Positions 23,054 through 30,988 of a stretch of DNA of 36,976 nucleotides are shown piece after piece. The position numbers and the translations under genes were made by a program. Within the stretch, counting starts at the first letter, position 1. Each line of letters opens with the position of its first letter. Source of the DNA: Actinomycetota bacterium (GTDB lineage: Bacteria; Actinomycetota; Nitriliruptoria; Nitriliruptorales; JAHWKO01); contig JAHWKO010000012.1 in NCBI GenBank assembly GCA_019347855.1, positions 1-36,976 of the forward strand. The letters are read 5' to 3'. A model generated the notes under the pieces. That model ran no database searches. It was not told the DNA's origin and saw only the letters and a program-made list of their open reading frames with translations.

Positions 23054-23134
23054 ATGCAGCACCGACGCGTCCGAGACATCTGGTACGGGTACCTGTTCTT
23101 CCCCCGGGACCGGGGTCGCGACCGCGTGCGCTGA
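23054..23134 (+). CDS. Aromatic-rich leader peptide upstream of DAHP synthase
   Basis: A 26-residue frame (ATG 23054, TGA 23132-23134) with the cluster IWYGYLFFP, that is Trp10, Tyr11, Tyr13, Phe15 and Phe16, the three end-products of the pathway whose first enzyme follows. The rest is mostly Arg, Asp and Gly. It ends 21 bases before a strong terminator-type hairpin and 99 bases before the DAHP synthase start. This is the classical layout of ribosome-mediated attenuation: scarcity of any aromatic aminoacyl-tRNA would stall the ribosome in the cluster and change folding downstream. The start appears leaderless. The peptide itself probably has no other function. Regulation is inferred, not shown. 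Confidence 0.7.
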   Translation: MQHRRVRDIWYGYLFFPRDRGRDRVR

Positions 23135-23155
23135 ACACACCGCAGACGGAACCGT

Positions 23156-23181
23156 GAGCCCCGGGGAGGACCCCGGGGCTC
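23156..23181 (+). terminator. Attenuator hairpin before DAHP synthase
   Basis: GAGCCCCGGGG (23156-23166), loop AGGA, CCCCGGGGCTC (23171-23181): an 11-bp perfect stem. The run CCCCGGG at 23102-23108, inside the leader coding sequence, could pair with CCCGGGG (23160-23166) as a competing fold. There is no long T-tract after the stem (TCATCGTT). Confidence 0.7.
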
Positions 23182-23233
23182 TCATCGTTCGGAGCCGCAG
23201 GTGGACAACCGAGACGTGAGAGAGGACACCAGC

Positions 23234-24295
23234 ATGGTCGTGGTGATGCGCCACAACGCCACGGACGAGGACGTCGACAAGGTCGTGGACGCCGTCACCC
23301 GGGTGGGCGGGGAGGCCTTCGTCAGCCGCGGGAAGCACCAGACGATCGTCGGACTGGTCGGTGACCTCTCCCAGTTCGCGGAGCTGCCCCTCCACGCCTT
23401 CTCCGGTGTCGAAGACGTGATCCGCGTCTCGAAGCCGTACAAGCTCGTCAGCATCGAGACGCACCCACGTCCGTCGACGGTGAACGTCGAGGACGTCCCC
23501 ATCGGACGTGACACGTTCACGCTGATCGCCGGGCCGTGCGCGGTCGAGACCGAGGAGCAGACCCGCGCGGCCGGCCGTATGGCCAAGGAGGCCGGGGCGC
23601 TGATTCTGCGGGGCGGGGCGTTCAAGCCGCGCACCTCTCCCTACTCCTTCCAGGGGCTCGGCGAACGCGGTCTGGAGATCCTGGACCGGGTATCCGACGA
23701 GCTCGACATGCCCGTGGTCACCGAGGTCGTCACCCCCGGCGACGTCGAGCTCGTCGCGGAGCACGCGTCGATGCTGCAGATCGGCGCACGGAACATGCAG
23801 AACTTCCAGCTGCTGAAGGAGGTCGGTCTCAGCCGCAAGCCGGTACTGCTCAAACGCGGGATGACCGCGACGATCGACGAGTGGATCATGGCCGCCGAGT
23901 ACATCGCACACACCGGCAACCTCCAGGTCGTCCTCTGCGAACGTGGGATCCGCACGTTCGAGGACGCGACCCGGAACACGCTCGACGTGTCAGCCGTCCC
24001 CGTCGTGCAATCGCTCACCCACCTGCCCGTGATCGTGGACCCGTCGCACTCCGGCGGGAAGCGTGAGCTCGTGATCCCGCTGGCCCGCGCCGCCATGGCG
24101 GCGGGTGCCGACGGCCTCATCGTCGACGTCCACCCGCGCCCGGAACTCGCGCTGTGCGACGGGCCCCAGGCGTTGGTGCGCGACGACCTGCAGCGCCTGC
24201 GTCAGGACGTCCTGCGCTTCACGGACCTGATGGGCCGCGAGCTGCACGAGCCCTCACGCGAGGACCGTGTCGGCGCCTGGGGCCGGTCGACCTGA
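23234..24295 (+). CDS. aroF: 3-deoxy-7-phosphoheptulonate (DAHP) synthase
   Basis: This enzyme condenses phosphoenolpyruvate and erythrose 4-phosphate, the first step of aromatic amino acid synthesis. The 353-aa protein starts at ATG 23234, with AGAGGA eight bases upstream and the usual MVVVMRHNAT opening; GTG 23201 in the same frame is less likely. An N-terminal FLD-type regulatory domain (about 1-70) precedes the catalytic barrel, which shows IAGPCAVE, LRGGAFKPRTSPYSFQGLG, QIGARNMQNF, LLKRGMTATIDEW, CERGIRTFE and VDPSHSGGKR. This is the AroF/AroA beta subclass, often feedback-regulated through the small domain. Expression is probably also controlled by the leader peptide and hairpin just upstream. 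Symbol given by family; alternatives are aroG or aroA. Confidence 0.93.
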   Translation: MVVVMRHNATDEDVDKVVDAVTRVGGEAFVSRGKHQTIVGLVGDLSQFAELPLHAFSGVEDVIRVSKPYKLVSIETHPRPSTVNVEDVPIGRDTFTLIAGPCAVETEEQTRAAGRMAKEAGALILRGGAFKPRTSPYSFQGLGERGLEILDRVSDELDMPVVTEVVTPGDVELVAEHASMLQIGARNMQNFQLLKEVGLSRKPVLLKRGMTATIDEWIMAAEYIAHTGNLQVVLCERGIRTFEDATRNTLDVSAVPVVQSLTHLPVIVDPSHSGGKRELVIPLARAAMAAGADGLIVDVHPRPELALCDGPQALVRDDLQRLRQDVLRFTDLMGRELHEPSREDRVGAWGRST

Positions 24296-24298
24296 CCG

Positions 24299-24649
24299 TC
24301 AGCCGCGGCGAGCCTTGGAGGTCCGCTTGTTCACGGCGTCGTCGATCTGCCGCCAGATCTCGTCGCGGACCTCGTTGAGCGCGTCCCGCATCTGCGGTTC
24401 GGTTGACGTCGCGACGAACCGCTCGTACCCGGCCACCCGTGCCTCGAGCACGACGTGCTGCTCGTTGGTGTCGCGGCCCTTGACGGAGACCTCGAGATCG
24501 ACGGCGTCCTCGTCGAACCGTTTCAACCGGCGGTCCAGCTTGCGAAGGCGCGAGACGACGTCCTCACGCTCCTCGTCGCTGAACCCGGCACCGAGACGGA
24601 TCTCGTCCACCGTGGCCGGCTGCTCTCCGTCGTCGCGGCTAGCTCCCAT
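24299..24649 (-). CDS. HPF/RaiA-like ribosome-associated protein
   Basis: A 116-aa protein from ATG 24649, chosen because GGAAGG lies six bases upstream; ATG 24655 would put that site against the start codon. The predicted order is strand-helix-strand-strand-strand-helix: DEIRLGAGFSDEEREDVVSR, LKRFDEDAVDLEVSVKGRD, HVVLEARVAGYERFVAT and ALNEVRDEIWRQIDDAVNKR. This is like the N-terminal domain of ribosome hibernation factors, but it lacks the long dimerisation tail. Binding to the ribosome is inferred from fold only and the sequence match is loose. It converges on the DAHP synthase with three bases between stops. Confidence 0.62.
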   Translation of the reverse strand: MGASRDDGEQPATVDEIRLGAGFSDEEREDVVSRLRKLDRRLKRFDEDAVDLEVSVKGRDTNEQHVVLEARVAGYERFVATSTEPQMRDALNEVRDEIWRQIDDAVNKRTSKARRG

Positions 24650-24685
24650 CGGCATCCTTCCGGATCGGGGTGCCGACCCTAGTGC

Positions 24686-26449
24686 CTACCGCCGACGGGG
24701 CCGGTGGCCGAGTAGCAGGGCGAACCCCATCGCCAGGACAGGGACGGCCGCGGCGCCACCACCCGTCGCCGGGAGACCTGCGCGGTCAGCACGTGGCTGG
24801 ACGGCTGGAGCCTGGCCGCCGGGATCCGGACCGGCTGGGGCGGCGTTCCCGCCGTTGCCCTGTCGACGGACCGGCACGGATACCTCCGCGGACACCTGCA
24901 GCTCCGCCGGCGTCCGCGCTATCGCGTGCATCGCACTGGTGGTGGACACCTGCAGGTCGAGGTGGTGCCCCTCAGGCACGGTGTAGGCGATGCCGGCCAG
25001 GTCGAGCTCGATGACCTGCGCGTCACCTGACAGGTCGGTCACGCGCAGGGGTGTCGCCTGGAGGTTGACCACCTCACCGGCCTCCCGATCGATCAGCTTG
25101 AGGAACAGGTGGGCAGCGGGTCCGGTGCCCGTCACCTCGAGGGTCGCGCGGGAGATCCCGACGAGCTCCAGGGAGCCGTCCGCCGCGTGGGCGACCTCGA
25201 ACGAGAACGCGTGCGGGTCACCCTCCTGGTTCGGCTGAGCGCTGGTGATCGGCAGGATCGGCAGACCACCGGACCCCTGGAGGTCGTCGAACAGACCGGA
25301 GACGTCGACCGATGTCGGGCCGGGGGTACTGATGAGCGAGCCCTCCCCAGCTGCGGTCAGGAACCGGGCGTCCGGCGGGGTGAAGTCGGCGGCGGTCCGC
25401 CACACCCCCTCGTTGGTGCGGTACTCGAAGGGTGCCCCCGTCTCCACGTTCTCGCCCTTGAGGTACCGCGCGAACCAGGTCAGGATCGCCTCGTCCAGGT
25501 GGGCGCGATCGTCGGCCTGTTCGTACGAGGGCGGGCACGCGACGTGGCCGCCGCACCAGGCGATGTACTTGGCGGGGGCGCCCTGCGCCTTCACGTGCTG
25601 GAAGATCCCGTTGCCGTCGGTGAGGTCGAACAGGGTGTCGACGCTGCCGTTCATGACGAGGGTCGGGATCGCGACCGGGTGCTCCTGGCCGTAGTGAGCG
25701 AGGCTGCTGTCCGCGAAGAAGGCCAGCGAGTCCTCGGAGAACGCGTTCGTGCCGGTCCCCTCGGTCAGCGCCTGGTGGATCTCCTGTGCGAGACCGCCGG
25801 ACTGCGGACCGGCCGGGTTGCTCGGGTCGAGTCCCTGGGACTGGGCCGTGGCCGCGCCCGCGGCGTACAGGAGCTCGCCCCAGCCGAGGTTGATGACGCC
25901 GCCGTCGTACAGGGAGTAGCGGAGGTCGGTCCACGTGATCTCGGGCGCGAGCGCATCGACACGTGGGTCGAAGGCCGCGGTGGCCATCTGGATGCCGCCC
26001 GCGTAGGAGCCGCCGGTGAAGCCGACGATCGGGTCGTCCGGGGCCTCCATCGCGACGGGCGCGTTGTCCACGGCCCAGCTGATCAGCGCGCTGGCGTCTC
26101 GACCTTCGAGATCCGGCTTGTCGATGTGCACCTCGCCGCCCGAGTACCCGAACCCGCGCTGGTCCCACGTCACGACGGCGTACCCGGCGTCCAGCAGCGT
26201 CTCCAGCGTCCCGGCGATCGCCGTCTCGCCGGTGCCGCCCCAGCCGTGCGTGCGCAGGACGAGGGGGACCGGGTTCTCGTCGCTCGCTCCGGCCGGTAGG
26301 AACAGGTGCGTCCAGATCGGGGTGCCGTCGAAGGACTCGACGACGTGGTCGGTACGGGCGTGCCCCTGCTCCTGCGCGGAGGCGGGTACGGCCACCACGG
26401 TCAACGCGACGACGAGCATGGCGGCGAGGACGGACGCGCGGATGCGCAC
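24686..26449 (-). CDS. Secreted CocE/S15-type alpha/beta hydrolase with LPXTG wall-anchor signal
   Basis: A 587-aa exported hydrolase from GTG 26449, with AGGAG six bases upstream. The signal peptide is at residues 1-25 (cleavage near ASA-QE). The alpha/beta core shows LVLRTHGWGG, VVTWDQRGFGYSGG, the nucleophile Ser148 in GGSYAGG, Asp271 in MNGSVDTLFD, and His302 in GGHVACPP, so the triad is complete. A C-terminal beta domain like that of X-Pro dipeptidyl peptidases and cocaine esterase follows (about 395-525). After a Pro/Gly-rich linker comes LPATG (559-563), a hydrophobic helix and a RPRRR tail, a standard sortase signal. The hydrolase is therefore probably linked to the cell wall. Substrate (peptide or ester) is not known. 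No sortase gene is in the window. Confidence 0.88.
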   Translation of the reverse strand: MRIRASVLAAMLVVALTVVAVPASAQEQGHARTDHVVESFDGTPIWTHLFLPAGASDENPVPLVLRTHGWGGTGETAIAGTLETLLDAGYAVVTWDQRGFGYSGGEVHIDKPDLEGRDASALISWAVDNAPVAMEAPDDPIVGFTGGSYAGGIQMATAAFDPRVDALAPEITWTDLRYSLYDGGVINLGWGELLYAAGAATAQSQGLDPSNPAGPQSGGLAQEIHQALTEGTGTNAFSEDSLAFFADSSLAHYGQEHPVAIPTLVMNGSVDTLFDLTDGNGIFQHVKAQGAPAKYIAWCGGHVACPPSYEQADDRAHLDEAILTWFARYLKGENVETGAPFEYRTNEGVWRTAADFTPPDARFLTAAGEGSLISTPGPTSVDVSGLFDDLQGSGGLPILPITSAQPNQEGDPHAFSFEVAHAADGSLELVGISRATLEVTGTGPAAHLFLKLIDREAGEVVNLQATPLRVTDLSGDAQVIELDLAGIAYTVPEGHHLDLQVSTTSAMHAIARTPAELQVSAEVSVPVRRQGNGGNAAPAGPDPGGQAPAVQPRADRAGLPATGGGAAAVPVLAMGFALLLGHRPRRR

Positions 26450-26541
26450 GGGCGGCTCCTGAGGGATCGGATCGGTGGGGGCGAGGTCTCGGTAACGAGT
26501 TCGCCGCGACCCGGTGACATCCCTATGGCCATCCGTACGGG

Positions 26542-27570
26542 CTACGCGAGCGCGCGGGCGATCGCCTCGGCCGCCCGACGGCAGCCCTTCTCGTCCACGT
26601 CCAGATGGGTGACCAGACGGATCGTGGAAGCGTCGAACGCGATCACCAGGATCCCATCGTCGCCGAGCTGCGCGGCCAGATCCTCCGCATCGACGTCCCC
26701 GGTACCGACGTAGATCATGTTCGTCTGCACCTGCGCGAGATCCACGGCCCGGGGGTCGGCTTCCGCGATCGTCTCGGCCATGGCGCGGGCGTTGGCGTGG
26801 TCCTCGGCGAGTCGGTCGACGTTGTGCTGGAGCGCGTGGATACCCGCCGCGGCGACGACCCCCGCCTGGCGCATCGCGCCACCGAGACGTCGACGCCATC
26901 TCCTGGCGACGGCGATGTCATCGGCGTCCCCCACGATGACGGACCCCACCGGCGCTCCCAGCCCCTTCGACAGCGAGAACATCAGCCCGTCGACGAGCGC
27001 GCCGTAGACCGCGACGTCCACATGTGCCGCAGCTGCCGCGTTGAACACCCGCGCGCCGTCCATGTAGAGGCGGATGCCGTGCTGCTGCACCACATCCGCG
27101 ATCCGCTCGAGCTCGGCGAGCGGGTAGACCGTCCCGCCCTTGCGGTTGTGGCTCTGCTCGACCGCGACCAGAGAGGTGGGCGTGAGGTGGTAGGCATCCG
27201 GACGGATCGAGGTGTCCACGACGTCGGGGGCGAGGAGGCCATCGTCGGTGGCGATCGTCCGCCACTGGACCCCTGCGAAGAGCGCGCCAGCCCCATCCTC
27301 GTAGTTCACCATGTGCGCGTCCGCCTCGATGATCGCCTCGGTCGCCGGGGCCCCCCACGTGCGCAGCCCGATGACGTTGGCCATGACCCCGGAGGGGGTG
27401 AAGAGCGCGGCTTCGCGTCCGAACCGTTCGGCAGCGAGATCCTGCAGCCGGTTGACCGTCGGATCGTCTCCCAAGACGTCGTCGCCGACCTCTGCGGCAC
27501 CCATCGCTCGCCTCATCTCCTCGGACGGGTGCGTCACCGTGTCGGAACGGAGGTCGACGAGATCGCTCAC
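26542..27570 (-). CDS. ltaE: Low-specificity L-threonine aldolase
   Basis: A PLP enzyme that splits threonine or allo-threonine to glycine and acetaldehyde. The 342-aa protein starts at GTG 27570 with AGGAG six bases upstream. Landmarks are VDLRSDTVTHPSEEM (5-19), GDDVLGDDPTVNRLQ, TPSGVMANVIGL (58-69), EQSHNRKGGTVYPL (138-151), YMDGARVFNAA (169-179, Asp binding the PLP nitrogen) and the Schiff-base Lys202 in SLSKGLGAPVGS. Length is normal for the family. It appears monocistronic; the LPXTG hydrolase lies 92 bases downstream on the same strand. Confidence 0.92.
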   Translation of the reverse strand: MSDLVDLRSDTVTHPSEEMRRAMGAAEVGDDVLGDDPTVNRLQDLAAERFGREAALFTPSGVMANVIGLRTWGAPATEAIIEADAHMVNYEDGAGALFAGVQWRTIATDDGLLAPDVVDTSIRPDAYHLTPTSLVAVEQSHNRKGGTVYPLAELERIADVVQQHGIRLYMDGARVFNAAAAAHVDVAVYGALVDGLMFSLSKGLGAPVGSVIVGDADDIAVARRWRRRLGGAMRQAGVVAAAGIHALQHNVDRLAEDHANARAMAETIAEADPRAVDLAQVQTNMIYVGTGDVDAEDLAAQLGDDGILVIAFDASTIRLVTHLDVDEKGCRRAAEAIARALA

Positions 27571-27623
27571 AGGCGGCTCCTGACGTGAGGCTCGGACGCG
27601 TCGAGGATAGGCGCGGTCCCCGC

Positions 27624-27629
27624 TACCGT
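27624..27629 (+). promoter_or_regulatory. -10 element of a leaderless transcript (MDMPI-fold gene)
   Basis: TACCGT ends eight bases before ATG 27638, and no ribosome-binding site is present between them. Confidence 0.4.
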
Positions 27630-27637
27630 TCCGCGCG

Positions 27638-28297
27638 ATGGCCCCATCGCAGCCCTGCCCCGTGCCGTTCGAGCGTTCGATCTCCGCGTTCCGGGCCGAG
27701 GCCGACGCCCTCCACACGATCCTGTCTTCGCTGACCGGCCGGTGGGCCGCACGTACGACGCGTCTGCCGGCCTGGGACCTCCACCAGCTCGTCGCACACG
27801 CGATGCGCGCCGCGACGCGCGTGACCGGCTACCTCGGGCGCCCGGCCCCGGATCGCGCGGAGATCGATTGGCTGGACTACTGGCGGCGCGCCGACGACAC
27901 CGATCCCGACGGGGTCGCCCAACGGGCCATCGAGGATGCGTCATCGCTGGACACCGCCGGAGCCGCCGAGGCGTTCGGACAGGCGTGGGTCGACGCGCTC
28001 GCGGCTGCCCGGGACGCCGGAGCGGCCCACCTCCTGACCGGCCCGTTCGGGGGCATGCGGCTGGACCACTACCTCCCCACGCGGGTCGTCGAGCTCACCG
28101 TCCACGGCCTCGACATCCGCGCAGCGCTCGATCTCCCCGAGACGCCGACGGACGAGGGAGCCGAGGTCACGACCGCGGTGCTCGAGGGCCTCTACGGCGG
28201 CCGTCCCCCCGACCTCGTTGGCGACGACGTCGGTTTCATCCTGGCCGGGACCGGACGGCGCGAGCATCCGGATCCCGACCTCCCCGTGTTGAGCTAA
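27638..28297 (+). CDS. Maleylpyruvate isomerase/mycothiol-dependent (MDMPI, TIGR03083) family protein
   Basis: A 219-aa protein from ATG 27638, probably translated from a leaderless transcript. The N-terminal half is a DinB-fold four-helix bundle of the mycothiol-dependent type: FRAEADALHTILSSLTGRW, TTRLPAWDLHQLVAHAMRA (His in VAH is a likely metal ligand), and later HYLPTRVVELTVHGLDIRAA with two more His. Members of this large actinobacterial group include maleylpyruvate isomerase, but most have unknown substrates. Length and motif order are normal. It is divergent from ltaE and followed by 140 bases with only a TACGGT (28407-28412) that may serve the next gene. Confidence 0.8.
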   Translation: MAPSQPCPVPFERSISAFRAEADALHTILSSLTGRWAARTTRLPAWDLHQLVAHAMRAATRVTGYLGRPAPDRAEIDWLDYWRRADDTDPDGVAQRAIEDASSLDTAGAAEAFGQAWVDALAAARDAGAAHLLTGPFGGMRLDHYLPTRVVELTVHGLDIRAALDLPETPTDEGAEVTTAVLEGLYGGRPPDLVGDDVGFILAGTGRREHPDPDLPVLS

Positions 28298-28437
28298 CGG
28301 ACGTCGAGGGGCGCCCGGCTGAGCACGCCGACCAGGTGCTCGGAGCGATCCGGGGACCCGACTGACACCACACCTTCGGGCGACCCGGACCTGCGTCTCG
28401 CGTGGCTACGGTCGCAGCGAACGACCGGAGGAGCGGC

Positions 28438-29190
28438 GTGACGGGGACGATCCGTGTGGGGACCAGCGGGTGGTCCTACGACGACTGGAACGGCACGTTC
28501 TACCCAGAGGAGCTGCCGCGCGACCGGTGGTTCGAGCACTACGCGGAGCGGTTCGACACCGTCGAGATCAACAACACCTTCTACCGTCTGCCACCCGAGA
28601 GCACCGTCACCCGGTGGCACGACCAGTCCCCGGACCTCTTCCGGTACGCGGTCAAGGGCAGCCGGTACGTCACGCACATGAAGAAGCTCAACGATCCCGA
28701 GGAGGGCGTCGGCAACGTCGTCGACCGGTTACAGGGCCTGAAGACCTACCTGGGCGTGTGGCTGTGGCAGCTCCCGCCGAACCAGCACAAGGACATCGAC
28801 AAGCTCGCCCGGTTCGTCGACACGCTCCCGGGACGCTGGCCGCACGCGATCGAGTTCCGCCACGCATCGTGGTGGAACGAGGACGTGTACGACGTCCTGC
28901 GGGAGCGTGACGTCGCGTTCGTCTGGCTGTCCGACAAGCAGATGCCCGATGAGCGCCCCCTCACCTCCCAGCACGTGTACGTCCGCTTCCACGGACTCGG
29001 GGGCCAGGACCAGCGCTACCGCTACGACTACCGCGACGACGAGCTGCAGCCCTGGGCCGACCGGCTGCGCGAGCTGGCCGAGGACGACCACGACGGCTGG
29101 GTCTACTTCAACAACGACTACGACGCCAACGCGCCCCGCAACGCCCACACCCTCATCGACCAGCTCGGTGAGTTCGCACACGGACGCTGA
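28438..29190 (+). CDS. DUF72 domain protein (TIM-barrel, YecE-like)
   Basis: A 250-aa protein from GTG 28438, chosen because GGAGGA lies about five bases upstream and because IRVGTSGWSYDDWNG is the standard DUF72 opening. Further landmarks are ERFDTVEINNTFYRLP, FRYAVKGSRYVTHMKKL, VWLWQLPPN, AIEFRHASWW, and the final YFNNDYDANAPRNA. The family forms a TIM barrel; biochemical function is not established. It is 14 bases upstream of the MBL-fold gene, with a good ribosome-binding site there, so the two are probably co-transcribed. Confidence 0.92.
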   Translation: MTGTIRVGTSGWSYDDWNGTFYPEELPRDRWFEHYAERFDTVEINNTFYRLPPESTVTRWHDQSPDLFRYAVKGSRYVTHMKKLNDPEEGVGNVVDRLQGLKTYLGVWLWQLPPNQHKDIDKLARFVDTLPGRWPHAIEFRHASWWNEDVYDVLRERDVAFVWLSDKQMPDERPLTSQHVYVRFHGLGGQDQRYRYDYRDDELQPWADRLRELAEDDHDGWVYFNNDYDANAPRNAHTLIDQLGEFAHGR

Positions 29191-29204
29191 CGGAGGAACC
29201 CGAG

Positions 29205-29900
29205 ATGCGCATCAGCAAGTTCAAGCAGTCCTGCCTCCTCCTCGAGGAGAGCGACGCGAGGATCCTGATCGATCCCGGAGGGATCACGACCGCCGACTAC
29301 GGGCTCGGGGATTTCGGCGAGCTCGACGCGGCGCTGTTCACGCACCGGCACTTCGACCACTGCGACGAGGAACTGGTCGGTCCGCTGAACGAGCGGGGCA
29401 TCCCCGTGTACGGCAACGCTGACGTGATCGAGAAGCTCAGCGGACACGAGGTCACCGAGGTGAACGATGGTCGGACCTTCGAGGTCGCCGGTCTCGAGAT
29501 CACCCCACGTGACCTCCCGCACGTCGAGATGGTGGACGGATCCGCCGGACCTCCGAACACCGGGTACGTCGTCGACGGACGGCTGTTCCATCCGGGCGAC
29601 GGCGCGCAGCTCCCTGGTCTCCAGGTCGACGTGCTGGCGCTGCCGATCGCCGGACCGAGCATCAGCTTCCGTGATGCCTACCGGTTCCTCGGGTCGACCG
29701 GAGCGGACACGGCGATCCCGATCCACTTCGACTTCTTCATGGCCAGCCCGGAGCGGTTCGCGGAGTTCTGCGACATCGCCGACGTGCTGATCATCGAGGA
29801 CGGCGACACCGCCGAGATCTGGGCCCCGGACCTCAGCTCCGGGACCTCCCGCTCCCACTCATGCCCTCGGCGACGCCGACGAGCAGCACCGCGGCGATGA
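29205..29900 (+). CDS. MBL-fold metallo-hydrolase
   Basis: A 231-aa metallo-beta-lactamase-fold protein from ATG 29205, with GGAGGA eight bases upstream. The metal motif is THRHFDH (His47, His49, Asp51, His52), and later ligands are probably His106 (DLPHVE), Asp131 (HPGDG) and His175 (IPIHFD). The UlaG/YycJ-like arrangement suggests a small-molecule or nucleic acid hydrolase, not an antibiotic-degrading enzyme. The fold ends near EDGDTAEIWAP; the last 22 residues are a basic tail (SCPRRRRRAAPRR) encoded where it overlaps the convergent GlsB-type gene by 68 bases. That tail is probably the by-product of a lost stop codon. Confidence 0.85.
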   Translation: MRISKFKQSCLLLEESDARILIDPGGITTADYGLGDFGELDAALFTHRHFDHCDEELVGPLNERGIPVYGNADVIEKLSGHEVTEVNDGRTFEVAGLEITPRDLPHVEMVDGSAGPPNTGYVVDGRLFHPGDGAQLPGLQVDVLALPIAGPSISFRDAYRFLGSTGADTAIPIHFDFFMASPERFAEFCDIADVLIIEDGDTAEIWAPDLSSGTSRSHSCPRRRRRAAPRR

Positions 29901-30093
29901 CCGCGACGATGAACCCGAGCGCGTTGAGCTCGAAGAGGTCACCGGTGCCCAGCAGGTTGGCGACGGTCCCGCCGATCACGGACCCGGCGAGGCCGAGCAG
30001 CAGCGTCGCCAGCAGGCTGAGGTCCTGCCTGCCGCGTTTGAACAGCCGGGCGAGCGCCCCGATCACGAGTCCAGCCACGATGAACCCGATCAT
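29833..30093 (-). CDS. GlsB/YeaQ/YmgE family stress-associated membrane protein
   Basis: An 86-aa protein from ATG 30093, with GGAGGTGA five bases upstream. It shows the family's three short glycine-rich helices: IGFIVAGLVIGALARLF, LLATLLLGLAGSVIGGTVA and ALGFIVAVIAAVLLVGVAE. Members are transglycosylase-associated or stress-induced envelope proteins in other bacteria; exact function is not known. Its end overlaps the MBL-fold gene. Confidence 0.9.
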   Translation of the reverse strand: MIGFIVAGLVIGALARLFKRGRQDLSLLATLLLGLAGSVIGGTVANLLGTGDLFELNALGFIVAVIAAVLLVGVAEGMSGSGRSRS

Positions 30094-30184
30094 CCGTCAC
30101 CTCCGGTACGACTGCGCCCCATGCAACCAGCGGTGACTCGGGTCCGCCCGTCCGTGCGTCCAACCGCCCGAGCGGACCACGCTG

Positions 30185-30988
30185 TCACGCCGTGAAGCGC
30201 CCCACCACGATCTCCACCAGCCGGTCGTGGACGTCCGGGCAGCCGGCGATGACCGCGGTGCGCTCGCTGCCGGCGACCGCGACCTTGTGACGCGAGGCCA
30301 GGCCGCCAGCCTCCTCGACCAGGAGCATCCCGGCCATCCAGTCCCACGGTTTGAGGTCGAACTCGTAGAACCCGTCGATACGCCCCGCGGCGACCCACGA
30401 CAGATCGAGCGCGGCCGCGCCGGCCCGACGGATGTCGCGCACCTGACCCAGGATGTCGGTCGCGAGGCTCCCCTGCTCGGTCCGGACCGCAGGGTCGTAC
30501 GAGAACCCCGTGGCCACCAGCGCCCGGTCCAGCGTCCGTTCGTTGACCGCGAGGTCTTTGCCGTTGCCGGTCGCTCCGGCACCCCGCACCGCGGAGAACA
30601 TGTCGCCGACGTTCGGGTCGTGGACAACCGCGACCAGCGGTCCATCCCCGTCCTCGCACGCGATCGACACGCACCACTGGGGGATGCCGTAGAGGAAGTT
30701 CACCGTCCCGTCGAGCGGGTCGACGACCCAGCGCAGGCCACTCGTGCCCTCCCGGTTGGCGGCGTCCTCCTCTCCGAGGAACCCGTCCTCGGGCCGGCCG
30801 GCGGTCAGCCGGTCGGCGATCAGGCGCTCAGCAGCCTGATCCGCCTCGGACACCGGATCCGTCTCGGAGGTCTTCGTGTCCACCCGCAGCTCCCCGATCC
30901 GCGTGGCGTAGTCCAGGAGGAGCCGTCCGGTCTCCTCGGCGACGTCGATGGCGAGGGTGCGCAGCTGCTCGAGGTCGGCCTGCCTCAT
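30185..30988 (-). CDS. Inositol monophosphatase family protein
   Basis: A 267-aa Mg-dependent phosphatase from ATG 30988, overlapping the pfkA stop (ATGA). The metal-site motifs are all present: DPVSEADQAAE (44-54), GEEDAAN (72-78), VVDPLDGTVNFLYGIPQW (88-105) and KPWDWMAGMLLVEEAGG (about 212-228). The family includes inositol monophosphatase, histidinol phosphatase and fructose-1,6-bisphosphatase. Translational coupling to phosphofructokinase makes the last of these worth considering, since it would pair opposing steps of glycolysis, but sequence alone does not decide. Confidence 0.9.
   Translation of the reverse strand: MRQADLEQLRTLAIDVAEETGRLLLDYATRIGELRVDTKTSETDPVSEADQAAERLIADRLTAGRPEDGFLGEEDAANREGTSGLRWVVDPLDGTVNFLYGIPQWCVSIACEDGDGPLVAVVHDPNVGDMFSAVRGAGATGNGKDLAVNERTLDRALVATGFSYDPAVRTEQGSLATDILGQVRDIRRAGAAALDLSWVAAGRIDGFYEFDLKPWDWMAGMLLVEEAGGLASRHKVAVAGSERTAVIAGCPDVHDRLVEIVVGRFTA

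Noticed and set aside
27010..27030. Third copy of the palindromic element (contains CCACATGTG)
   Set aside because: Only nine bases match, without the GTGAACC arms; it is ordinary ltaE coding sequence.
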